Positions 8,938 through 16,866 of a stretch of DNA of 64,000 bases are shown piece after piece (the stretch's first letter is position 1; each line of letters starts with the position of its first letter). The notes under the pieces are model-generated. The model saw only the letters and a list, made by a program, of their open reading frames with translations. It made no database searches and was not told the origin of the DNA. The translations under genes and the position numbers were made by a program. Source of the stretch: Gemmatimonadota bacterium (GTDB lineage Bacteria > Gemmatimonadota > Gemmatimonadetes > Gemmatimonadales > Gemmatimonadaceae); contig JADJRJ010000029.1 in NCBI GenBank assembly GCA_016712265.1, forward strand, positions 1-64,000. Direction: 5' to 3'.

Positions 8938-9480
8938 ATGCGCGACGCAACGATCGCCCGCAACTACGCCGAGGCCCTGCTCGCGCTGGCGACCAAGGCC
9001 GGCGCGACCGAGGGATGGGGCTCCCTGATCGGTGGGCTCGCGGACGCCGTGGGGAGCGATGTCCGCCTCCAGAACTTCCTCGCGGCCCCGCAGGTTGCGG
9101 CGACGGACAAGAAGCGCGTCATCGAGAAGGCCTTTGCCGGCAAGATCCCACTGACGATGCTGCGCTTCGTTGGCAAGTTGATCGACAACCGGCGCCAGCT
9201 GCTCCTCGCGGAGATCGCCACGCAATACGCGGCGCTGGTGGACGCGCAGGCGGGGCGGGTGCATGCGCACGTGACGGTGGCGCGCGAGACATCGGACACG
9301 GAGCGGGCCGCGATTGCCGCCCAGCTCTCAGCGAAGCTTGGCAAGACGGTCGTGCCGCACCTCAGCGTGAACCCGGCGATCCTCGGTGGGCTCGTAGTCA
9401 AGGTCGGCGACACCGTGATGGACGGCTCGGTCCGGACGAAGCTGTCGCTGCTGCGCGGCAAGTTGGTCGCGGGACGCTGA
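8938..9480 (+). CDS. atpH: ATP synthase F1 subunit delta
   Basis: The stator subunit linking subunit b to the F1 head, 180 residues, a normal length. The N-terminal helical bundle begins ATIARNYAEALLALA. The C-terminal signature lies in VNPAILGGLVVKVGDTVMDGSV, followed by TKLSLLRGKL. It is the last ATP synthase gene here. The alpha, gamma, beta and epsilon genes do not follow and must be elsewhere, so the operon is split after delta. No strong terminator is visible in the 85 bases before the next gene. Confidence 0.94.
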   Translation: MRDATIARNYAEALLALATKAGATEGWGSLIGGLADAVGSDVRLQNFLAAPQVAATDKKRVIEKAFAGKIPLTMLRFVGKLIDNRRQLLLAEIATQYAALVDAQAGRVHAHVTVARETSDTERAAIAAQLSAKLGKTVVPHLSVNPAILGGLVVKVGDTVMDGSVRTKLSLLRGKLVAGR

Positions 9481-9565
9481 GCGCTATCTCTCCAGCGCCA
9501 GTGAAGGGGCCCGGGAACGACACAGGGTCCCCGCGTCCGTGGGATAACCCGAAATCGGGAACGCC

Positions 9566-9943
9566 ATGAGTGGACGAGTTCCGGTCAAGCGCGTCGAGAA
9601 GCCGTGGGGCCATGAGTTGATCTGGGCTCTCACGGACCGGTATTGCGGCAAGGTGCTGCATATCAAGGCCGGCCATTCGCTCTCGGTGCAATACCACGAT
9701 GTGAAGGACGAGACCGTGCACCTCCTCACCGGGGAGATGCGCTACTGGGTGCAGCTGCCCGGGGATACCGAGCTGCGCGACCAGCGCCTGGTGACCGGGG
9801 ACTCCTTCCGGATCACCCCCGGCACGGTGCATTACATGGAAGCCGTCACCGACTGTGACGTGCTGGAGGCCTCGACGCCGGAGCTGGATGACGTCGTGCG
9901 CCTCAAGGACCGCTACGGACGCGAGGGAACGAGCACACCATGA
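9566..9943 (+). CDS. Cupin protein resembling the phosphomannose isomerase type II C-terminus
   Basis: A 125-residue single-domain cupin. Family marks are VEKPWGHE, then AGHSLSVQYHDVKDETVHLLTGEM (cupin motif 1 with metal-ligand histidines) and DSFRITPGTVHYMEA (motif 2). The tail ELDDVVRLKDRYGR is also seen at the end of bifunctional mannose-6-phosphate isomerase/guanylyltransferases. A sugar-phosphate isomerase or binding role is plausible, supported by a coupled nucleotidyltransferase gene whose ATG overlaps the stop. The substrate is not determined. Confidence 0.8.
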   Translation: MSGRVPVKRVEKPWGHELIWALTDRYCGKVLHIKAGHSLSVQYHDVKDETVHLLTGEMRYWVQLPGDTELRDQRLVTGDSFRITPGTVHYMEAVTDCDVLEASTPELDDVVRLKDRYGREGTSTP

Positions 9944-10920
9944 AGGTCATCATCCCGCTGGCGGGGAAGGGCACGCGCCTTCGCCCCCATACGCACATCA
10001 CGCCCAAGCCGATGCTGAAGGTGGCGGGCAAGCCGGTCATGGACTACGTGATGGACGACGTCGCCAAACTCGGCAATGTCGACCAGGTCGTCTACATCAC
10101 CGGGCACCTGAAGGACAAGGTCGAGGAGCACGCCCGCACGGCGTTCCCGATCCCGGGGGTCTTCATCGAGCAACAGGTGCAGGACGGGACCGCCGGTGCG
10201 GTCGCGCTGGCACGGCCGTATGTCGATGCACCGGTCCTGATCATCTTCGTGGACACGATCTTCGATGCCGATCTCTCCGTGGTCCAGTCGTCGGATGCCG
10301 ACGGGATCATCTGGACCAAGGAGGTCGAGGACTACCAGCGCTTTGGCGTGGTGGTCACCGACGCCGACGGCTACATGACGAAGATCGTCGAGAAGCCGAG
10401 CACGCCGATCTCGAAGCGCGCGAACATCGGACTCTATTACATCAAGAACTGGAAGCTGTTGTATGAGGGGATCGACCACGTCCTCACGCAGCCCAAGAAC
10501 AAGGGCGAGTACTTCCTGACCGACGCGTTCCAGTACATGATCGACCACGGGGCGAAGATCCAGGTGATCGACGTCGCCGGGTGGTACGATGCGGGAAAGC
10601 TGGACACGCTGCTCGAGACCAACCGCGTCGTGCTGGAAAAGGGGCGCGCCCGCAAGCCGGCCGGGATCGGCGGCACGATCGTCGAGCCGGTGTACATCGA
10701 GGACGGCGTGACGATCACGAACTCGGTGGTCGGGCCGAACGTGACGCTGGAGGCCGGGTGTGTCGTGGAGTCGAGCCGACTCTCCGATACGGTGGTCGGG
10801 CGCAAGACGCGTATCGCGCGGTGCGAACTGACCAATTCGCTCATCGGCGACGAGGTGGTGCTTGCCGGGGTGAAGGGCGAAGTCACGATCGGGAGTCATT
10901 CGGAGGTGAGGGCGGAGTAG
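9940..10920 (+). CDS. Sugar-1-phosphate nucleotidyltransferase
   Basis: An enzyme of 326 residues that should join a nucleotide to a sugar phosphate. The N-terminal Rossmann domain has the signature PLAGKGTRLRPHTHITPKPML with catalytic Arg and Lys, then the metal-binding IIFVDTIFDAD and GLYYIKNW. From about residue 245 a left-handed beta-helix (hexapeptide repeats such as VYIEDGVTITNSVVGPNVTL) follows, as in long glucose-1-phosphate thymidylyltransferases and GlmU-like enzymes. It is translationally coupled to the cupin gene, so both probably serve one NDP-sugar route for cell-surface glycans. Which sugar and nucleotide are used cannot be read from sequence. Confidence 0.88.
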   Translation: MKVIIPLAGKGTRLRPHTHITPKPMLKVAGKPVMDYVMDDVAKLGNVDQVVYITGHLKDKVEEHARTAFPIPGVFIEQQVQDGTAGAVALARPYVDAPVLIIFVDTIFDADLSVVQSSDADGIIWTKEVEDYQRFGVVVTDADGYMTKIVEKPSTPISKRANIGLYYIKNWKLLYEGIDHVLTQPKNKGEYFLTDAFQYMIDHGAKIQVIDVAGWYDAGKLDTLLETNRVVLEKGRARKPAGIGGTIVEPVYIEDGVTITNSVVGPNVTLEAGCVVESSRLSDTVVGRKTRIARCELTNSLIGDEVVLAGVKGEVTIGSHSEVRAE

Positions 10921-11032
10921 GCTGACGGCCGGCGGCTCCTGGCCGGTGGCTGAGGCCTGAAGGCCAGGGCTTGTGCTGGAGCGCGGAGAGCACAACGATT
11001 GCCGTCTGCCGTCTCTCCCGAAATCGTGAACC

Positions 11033-12139
11033 GTGAACCGTTCTTCCGTCCTTGTCGTTGGCGCTGGACCGGCGGGGCTCGCGACGGCAGCTGAGCTCTC
11101 GCGATGTGGCGTGCCCTACCGACTGGTTGAGCGGGGGGACCGCATCGCGTGGGTCTGGGAGAACCTTTACGACTCCCTGGTACTTCACACCGGGAAGCAC
11201 ATGTCGGGATTGCCCGGCATGTCGATCGGTCGGCTGGGCGGGCTCTTCCCGACGCGCCTTGAGTTCGTCGAGTACCTCAAGGCGTACGCGAGAGCCAAGG
11301 GGATCGCGGCCGAGACGGGGCGTGAGCTCGTTCGGTTGGACCGGGAGGACGGCTGGCGCGCGACCTTTCGCGACGGCGAGGTGGCCGACGTTCAGCGGGT
11401 CGTCATGGCCACCGGGATTGTGACACGTCCCCGGATTCCTGTGCTGGAAGGACAGGAGCAATTCACCGGCCGCATCATGCATTCATCCGAGTACCGGCGC
11501 CCCGCTGGTTTCGAGGGGCGCCGCGTCACGGTGGTTGGGGTAGGCAACTCCGGCGGGGAGATCGGGAGCGAGCTGGCTCGGCACGGCGCGCAGGTCACGG
11601 TCGTCGTGCGATCGGGGCAAAACGTGGTGCCCAAGCAAATTGGCCCATTCCCCGCGCAGTACGTGCGCTACCTGGTCGGCAAGCTCCCTCGTGCCGCCCA
11701 GGAAGTCATCTTCGCCCGTGTCCAGAAGCGCATCGAACGGCGGTTTGGGCCGCCCGTGCTGCCGCGCTCCCCGCATTCCGTGCTCGATGCGATCCCGCTG
11801 ATCGGGTTCAACCTCGTCGAGTGTATCCGGGAAGGACTGGTGCGCGTGCAGCTGGGGGCCATCCGCTCCCTGACGGCCACCGGGGTGCGGTGCACGGACG
11901 GGACGGAGATTCCCACCGATGTCTTGTTGCTCGCCACCGGGTTCGAGGCCGCGCTGGACGCGTTAGGCACGTCGGTGCGTCGCGATGGCAAGGGGTTCGC
12001 CATGCGCACGGACCGCGTGACGAGCGCCGACCACCCGGGGCTCTGGTTCGTCGGGCACAACTATGACCATACGGGCGGGCTGACCAACATCCGGCTGGAC
12101 GCCCGCCTGGCGGCCGAGGCGATCGCGCGCGCGGGATGA
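11033..12139 (+). CDS. FAD-dependent flavin monooxygenase-type oxidoreductase
   Basis: A 368-residue two-dinucleotide-domain flavoprotein. FAD-binding GAGPAGLATA lies at residues 10-19. The FMO-type fingerprint FTGRIMHSSEYR is at about 144-155. The NADPH-binding GVGNSGGE is near 169. A closing LLLATGFE and a DHPGLWFVGHN-type region follow. It should oxygenate a soft nucleophile (N or S) or act as a Baeyer-Villiger-like or YUCCA-like enzyme; the substrate is unknown. The start is GTG within a GTGAACC direct repeat (11026 and 11033). It is a single gene, with no obvious operon partner. Confidence 0.82.
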   Translation: MNRSSVLVVGAGPAGLATAAELSRCGVPYRLVERGDRIAWVWENLYDSLVLHTGKHMSGLPGMSIGRLGGLFPTRLEFVEYLKAYARAKGIAAETGRELVRLDREDGWRATFRDGEVADVQRVVMATGIVTRPRIPVLEGQEQFTGRIMHSSEYRRPAGFEGRRVTVVGVGNSGGEIGSELARHGAQVTVVVRSGQNVVPKQIGPFPAQYVRYLVGKLPRAAQEVIFARVQKRIERRFGPPVLPRSPHSVLDAIPLIGFNLVECIREGLVRVQLGAIRSLTATGVRCTDGTEIPTDVLLLATGFEAALDALGTSVRRDGKGFAMRTDRVTSADHPGLWFVGHNYDHTGGLTNIRLDARLAAEAIARAG

Positions 12140-12226
12140 TCCGGGGGTGCCAAACGTCCCTCTGGCATTAGTTTCCCGTAATCACGTCACCTCGGCGTGA
12201 ACGGACCTTTCCTCAGGCGGATGTAA

Positions 12227-12787
12227 ATGAACATCACGGACCTCATCGCGCAGGCAGGGGGCCTGTCGTCGATCGCCCGCGAACTCGGTGTGAACGAGGC
12301 GCAGGCGGCGAGTGGGGCGGCGGCGCTTCTTCCCTCGATCATGGGTGGCTTCAAGAAGCAGGCGGCCGCGGCGGGCGGGGTTGAGGGGCTGGGCGGCGTG
12401 TTGGGCAAGTTGGGAGGTGCGGGGCTGCTCGAGAACCTGCTTTCGCAGAGCCCAACCGACGTGACGAAGGGCAACGACGTCCTTGGCCAGATCTTTGGCT
12501 CGAAGGAAGTCAGCCGCGCGGTCGCCCAGAAGGCCTCGGCGAGTTCGGGGCTCGATACCGGCCTCCTCAAGAAGATGCTCCCGATGCTCGCGATGGCCGC
12601 GGCCGGGATGATGGCCAAGTCGGCGGCGCCGGCGCAGCCGTCCAGCGGTGGTGGTCTTGGCGGGCTGCTCGGCGGGCTGCTCGGCGGCGGTGGTGGCGGC
12701 GCGATGGGTGGCCTGGCCGCGATGCTTGACCGCGACGGGGACGGAAACCCGCTCGACGACATCATGGGAATGCTCGGCAAGAAGTAG
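12227..12787 (+). CDS. DUF937-family protein with a C-terminal EF-hand-like loop
   Basis: A 186-residue protein. The N-terminal 60 residues (DLIAQAGGLSSIARELGVNE, then ALLPSIMGGF) match the DUF937 pattern. The middle is alanine/methionine-rich (KKMLPMLAMAAAGMMAK). A low-complexity glycine/leucine stretch around 145-165 precedes DRDGDGNPLDD near residue 169, which has the spacing of a calcium-binding EF-hand loop. The function of the family is unknown. A hairpin ends the gene 11 bases after the stop. Confidence 0.78.
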   Translation: MNITDLIAQAGGLSSIARELGVNEAQAASGAAALLPSIMGGFKKQAAAAGGVEGLGGVLGKLGGAGLLENLLSQSPTDVTKGNDVLGQIFGSKEVSRAVAQKASASSGLDTGLLKKMLPMLAMAAAGMMAKSAAPAQPSSGGGLGGLLGGLLGGGGGGAMGGLAAMLDRDGDGNPLDDIMGMLGKK

Positions 12788-12797
12788 ATGGGAATGT

Positions 12798-12826
12798 GGG
12801 CCCCGGCCAGCGATGGCCTGGGGCCC
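12798..12826 (+). terminator. Terminator hairpin after the DUF937 gene
   Basis: GGGCCCCGGCCA (12798-12809) pairs with TGGCCTGGGGCCC (12814-12826) with one bulged base and a four-base loop. It starts 11 bases past the stop. There is no T-run, as is usual in this window. Confidence 0.65.
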
Positions 12827-13325
12827 TCAACGGCCACGCGTGGTTGCGTCGACGCCACATCGAGCGGTTGTTACGGCGCGGCGAGCGGCGACGGTGGCTT
12901 TGATGGCGCTGCCAACGACATCGCGCGCGCCGGTTGCGTGGCGTGGGGTGTCGACCGTGGGGCGCGCGGCGCGTACGGTGGGGTGACGTCGAGGCGTCAG
13001 TACCCCGATGGGTGGCGACGAAGGGGCGGGAGTCTCGAGCCGGACGCCCTGAGCACCGTCCAATCCGAGGGTCAGGCGACCTACCCGACCGACGCTGCGC
13101 TCGCCGAGACGCGCGAGACCAACCTGCGCGCCTTCCCTGGGTGCTGGGCATCTCCTTGCTTGGCGCGACGCTCGCGCTCTCGCCCATCGCATTCATTCTG
13201 CCGTTGGGTCTCCTCAGCCCCCTCCTGTGGCTCGCGGCGCGTTCCGAGACCACCATGTCCAGTTTTCGGCCTTTCCGTCGCCATCCCTCGAGTGCAAGGG
13301 GATACTCAACGACGGAGAGGGCACA
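12827..13325. other. Interval without a convincing gene; possible remnant of a membrane protein
   Basis: No complete gene is supported. In one forward frame, 13126-13242 encodes a strongly hydrophobic stretch (LPWVLGISLLGATLALSPIA and the following residues). A different frame just upstream encodes ordinary-looking text (TYPTDAALAETRETNLRAF, about 13078-13134). Joined by a frameshift these could be the end of a small membrane protein, but I do not recognise it. The promoter and ribosome site (GGAGAGG, about 13314) of the next gene lie at the end. Confidence 0.3.
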
Positions 13326-15722
13326 ATGCAGATCGCGAGCTTGACCAGGGGAATGGCTGTGGCCGCTGTGCTGACAGCGGCGGTGGGGTGTGCGGAGGGG
13401 CCGGCGGCGCCCAGGAAGCCGTCGCCTGACAAGCCCAGTCAGCAGCTGAGTACCAGCGGACCGACCGGGGCCATTCCAATCGTGTGCGACCGCAATTGGG
13501 CTGCTCCGGTGGACGGCGACTGGAACGACCGGTTTGCATGGATACCAAGCGCGATACCGACCGCAGGCACGACGGTGTGTTTTGTGGACCCCGGGAGCTA
13601 CACCGTTACGCTTCCAGACAGCGCGACGGTGCGAGGGATCTTGCTGACCTCAGGCGTCAACGTTGCGTTTACCTCCCCAGGGGCTGACCTCATCGTCGGC
13701 GGGAGCGTTGAGGTCAGAGCAGGCGCGGGCGTTGTGCTGCGAGACGAGATCCACCTTGCCGCCGACTCCGTAGTGGTCGACGGCGAACTACGCCTGAAGG
13801 GACGTAGCGGCCTGAACGATATCGGCGTTCTGCACAATCGCGGCCTTCTGGAACTCGACGCCAACGTCCCGTGGGACCCGACGCTGGAGGTGGTGCATTT
13901 TCTGAATGACGGCGAGATCTCCCTGTCGCGGGAGACCTTGACCTACATCGACGCACTGTTTGAGCATCGCGATGGCACCATTCGTGGGAACCGGCTCTTG
14001 CTCAGAGAAGCGTACGGGTCGGACTCAGGACGTTTTGTCTGGACCAACGGGGCGCTCGAACCGCAACAGGGCGTTCCCGTGGTTGTCGAGTCGAACAGAC
14101 TGACGTTGGTTCTTGCGTCATCAGGGCACAGCGGAGCTGTGACCATGATCGTCACTGGTGATTCCCTTATCGGCAACGTCGGTCTCGGGCTCGACCTTAC
14201 GGTCAAAAGTATCGCCTTGTATGACTCGTTCTGGCACCTCCCGGCGGCGAACGCGCCCCCGAACACACCCGTTGTCATCGAAGGCACTTTGCGGTTTGAA
14301 GCGGACGAGCCGTTCGGTATCGCGAATGAGCTGGACTATGTATCCCCCAACCCTATCATCAATCGTGGGCGCCTGGAACTGCTGGGGCGAGCAGAGCAGT
14401 GGTACCTCGTGCCGCACACTCCGGCCCTGGACAATCACGGGACGCTGACGGGAACGGGAAGCTCGCGAGCTTACTTGAGACTCTCGGCGCCAGCGCCCTC
14501 CGTGTTTCGCAACTACGGCACCGTCGACTCCCTCCTCATAACATACCTCTATGATGGTGAATACGTCGCGCTCGCGGGTAGTCGGCAGCAGGGCCGCTTG
14601 TACATGTTTGGGGGAGCACTCCGTGGTGGCGGATATGTGAGATCGGTATCAGCCTTTGGGGGCACGATCGCGCCGGGCACCGCACTCGGCGAGCAGCTTC
14701 CAATCCCACTCGTGGCGTCACTGCAGATCGATTCTCTCTGGCTGCAATCCGGCAGTGCAGTGGTCGCCGACGTCGTATCGCAACGGGTGACAGACCAGAT
14801 TGTCGTGGGAGCGTACGTCGAGTATCGCGGCACTATCACCGCGCGCCCCGCATCGACTTATCTCGCCTCGGCGGGCACCTGTGGCCAGCTGGTGCCGATC
14901 TTCCTCACGTCCGGGGTGCCCAGCTCAGGCATCGTCTACCCTGGTACGACCAGCCTTCCGGTCGCGGCGGGCCGGGCTTGGCGAGTCCACCATGCCGCTG
15001 ACACCACCTGGTTGGCCGGATACAATCCCGATGCCTCGCTGGATCTTGCGCCTAACGTTGCCGTCACCGAGGGTGGGAGCGCAAAGACTGTCGATGCCTG
15101 CCTCGGCATTCCGGTCAGGACGAACGATGTGCTGGCGACGCTGGTGAGTAGCGGCGGTGACGTCAGCGTCACTCCCTCCGCGCTGTCGTTTACGGCAGCA
15201 GACTTCGCCCTTCCGCGACGCGTGACGCTCACCGCTGTGGACGATGCCTTGAGCGAAGGTCCGCACACCGACAGTATCGTCCCAATTGTAACTGCGGGCG
15301 GACCACCACTGGGTCCACTGGCTCGCACCACCCTCGTGAGTATCACGGACAACGATCCCGGCGTTGACCTGACGGTGCTGATGGTGTCGTTGAACAACCC
15401 GGTCGTGGCCGGCACGCAATTCGAGAAACGCTTCCGCGTGACAAACCTCGGCCCGGGCGCTTCGACCGGTTCGGTGGTGTCGTTCCCGGGAATGGCGGGG
15501 GCGACCTTTGCGGCGAACCGTTCCGGCGCCGACTGCTCGGTGGTCGGCACACAGCTGCAGTGCAACGTTGGACCTATCGCGTCTGGCGGTTCCTACGAGT
15601 TCCTGATGCTGTTCAACGCCACCGCTGTCGGGGTACACCAGAATACGATGAGGGTGCGTGGGCTGGACTGGGATCACGTGCCGGCCAACGACCATGTGCC
15701 CTGGGTGCTGACTGTGCAGTAA
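13326..15722 (+). CDS. Large beta-helical surface lipoprotein with Calx-beta-like and DUF11-like regions
   Basis: 798 residues from the ATG at 13326, chosen for its ribosome site GGAGAGG and because a signal sequence with lipobox-like AVGC follows at once. A longer reading from 13227 adds an unlikely leader. Residues about 55-560 look like solenoid or autotransporter-like repeats (short strands, many INRGRLELLG and LDNHGTLTG-type turns). About 590-700 resembles a Calx-beta unit ending VSITDND. The last 115 residues resemble DUF11 (VVAGTQFEKRFRVTNLGPGAST, with a cysteine pair). Probably exposed on the cell surface; the partner is unknown. Codon and base use look somewhat less GC-biased than the neighbours, a possible sign of transfer. 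Confidence 0.72.
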   Translation: MQIASLTRGMAVAAVLTAAVGCAEGPAAPRKPSPDKPSQQLSTSGPTGAIPIVCDRNWAAPVDGDWNDRFAWIPSAIPTAGTTVCFVDPGSYTVTLPDSATVRGILLTSGVNVAFTSPGADLIVGGSVEVRAGAGVVLRDEIHLAADSVVVDGELRLKGRSGLNDIGVLHNRGLLELDANVPWDPTLEVVHFLNDGEISLSRETLTYIDALFEHRDGTIRGNRLLLREAYGSDSGRFVWTNGALEPQQGVPVVVESNRLTLVLASSGHSGAVTMIVTGDSLIGNVGLGLDLTVKSIALYDSFWHLPAANAPPNTPVVIEGTLRFEADEPFGIANELDYVSPNPIINRGRLELLGRAEQWYLVPHTPALDNHGTLTGTGSSRAYLRLSAPAPSVFRNYGTVDSLLITYLYDGEYVALAGSRQQGRLYMFGGALRGGGYVRSVSAFGGTIAPGTALGEQLPIPLVASLQIDSLWLQSGSAVVADVVSQRVTDQIVVGAYVEYRGTITARPASTYLASAGTCGQLVPIFLTSGVPSSGIVYPGTTSLPVAAGRAWRVHHAADTTWLAGYNPDASLDLAPNVAVTEGGSAKTVDACLGIPVRTNDVLATLVSSGGDVSVTPSALSFTAADFALPRRVTLTAVDDALSEGPHTDSIVPIVTAGGPPLGPLARTTLVSITDNDPGVDLTVLMVSLNNPVVAGTQFEKRFRVTNLGPGASTGSVVSFPGMAGATFAANRSGADCSVVGTQLQCNVGPIASGGSYEFLMLFNATAVGVHQNTMRVRGLDWDHVPANDHVPWVLTVQ

Positions 15723-15732
15723 GGAGAACTGG

Positions 15733-15786
15733 CTGTTCCGCCGGGCCCGCGGTAGGACATCACGCAGCGAACCGGGCGGAACAGCT
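15733..15786. terminator. Long-loop inverted repeat between convergent genes
   Basis: GCTGTTCCGCC (15733-15743) is repeated inverted at 15776-15786 with 32 bases between, including further CCGGG/CCCGG pairing. It lies just past the lipoprotein stop and opposite the end of the dioxygenase gene. A bidirectional terminator is likely. Confidence 0.5.
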
Positions 15787-15833
15787 CTGTTCAGATGGCC
15801 CGCCGCTGAGCCGCAGACGTTTGCATCGCCCGA

Positions 15834-16685
15834 CTACAACTCCGTGCGCAACTCCCACAACTCCGGGAACAGCACCACATCCAGCGCCTTGCGGAGGTAC
15901 CCTACGCCCGTGGTGCCGCCCGTGCCGACCTTGTGTCCGATGAGCCGTTCGACCGTTGTCACGTGGTTGAACCGCCAGCGCCGAAAGTTGTCCTCGACGT
16001 CGACGAGTTTCTCGGCGAGGTAGTAGAGGTCCCAGTACTTCGCCGTGTCGCGATACACCGCGAGCCAGGCGGCGCGGATGTCCGGCTGGCTCACCGGCTG
16101 GGCGTCATAGCTGGTGCGGAGCGCGGTGGGGGCGAGCAGCCCTTCCTTGGCCAACGCGTGCAGGGCCAGGTCATAGATCGATGGGGACTCCAGGATCTTG
16201 AGCAACCTGGCGTGGGCCTCCGCGTGCTCGGCAAAGGGGCGCAGCAGGTAGCGCTGGCGATTGCCGAGGAGGAACTCGATGCTGCGATACTGCCAGCTCT
16301 GGAACCCGCTCGCCCGGCCTAACGAGTCGCGAAACTCCAGGTAGTCGGACGGGGTCATCGTCTTGAGGACTTCCCAGGCATTCCCCATCTGCTCCTGGGC
16401 GCGCGAGACGCGGGCGAGCATCTTCATGGCGGGGGCGAAGTCCCCGGTGGCGAGACGCGTCATCGCCGCCTCGAGCTCGGCGATGATCAGGCTCATCCAC
16501 ACTTCCTGCACGTGGTGGATGGTGATGAACAGGACCTCGTCGTGGGCCGTCGTGACGGGGACCTGGGCGCCGAGGAGTTGCTCGAGGTGCAGGTAGCCGG
16601 AGTAGGTGAAGGTCCCGGCGAAGGAGGCGTGCGCGTGCTCGGCGCCTGGGACCACCGGTCCGCTGGCCTCGGAAGGGCTCGTCAT
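15834..16685 (-). CDS. kynA: Tryptophan 2,3-dioxygenase
   Basis: A haem enzyme that opens the indole ring of tryptophan to N-formylkynurenine, the first step of the kynurenine route. The length from the ATG at 16685 is 283 residues, normal for the family; the frame stays open upstream but that extension lacks family sequence. Motifs are FTYSGYLHLEQLL (substrate pocket), HDEVLFITIHHVQEVWMSLI, and RRWRFNHVTTVERLIGHK with the proximal haem histidine, then the GTGGTTGVGYLRKA loop. No kynureninase or formamidase gene is next to it. It diverges from the sulfur-relay operon over 181 bases. Confidence 0.95.
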   Translation of the reverse strand: MTSPSEASGPVVPGAEHAHASFAGTFTYSGYLHLEQLLGAQVPVTTAHDEVLFITIHHVQEVWMSLIIAELEAAMTRLATGDFAPAMKMLARVSRAQEQMGNAWEVLKTMTPSDYLEFRDSLGRASGFQSWQYRSIEFLLGNRQRYLLRPFAEHAEAHARLLKILESPSIYDLALHALAKEGLLAPTALRTSYDAQPVSQPDIRAAWLAVYRDTAKYWDLYYLAEKLVDVEDNFRRWRFNHVTTVERLIGHKVGTGGTTGVGYLRKALDVVLFPELWELRTEL

Positions 16686-16866
16686 GACTGCAGGGGGGAT
16701 AAGGGCAGTGGGGAAGGTACCCTGCGGGATCGTCCGTGCGGGAGGGACGGCGGCGTCAAGGAGTCCCTGACGCGGTGGGGTGACGGCGCCTGACGCCGGA
16801 GGCGCTCCCGTGTGGCCCATCTTGGCGAGGGACCGGGCTCCGGTCCCGAACCCCTGGAGGCGGCCT

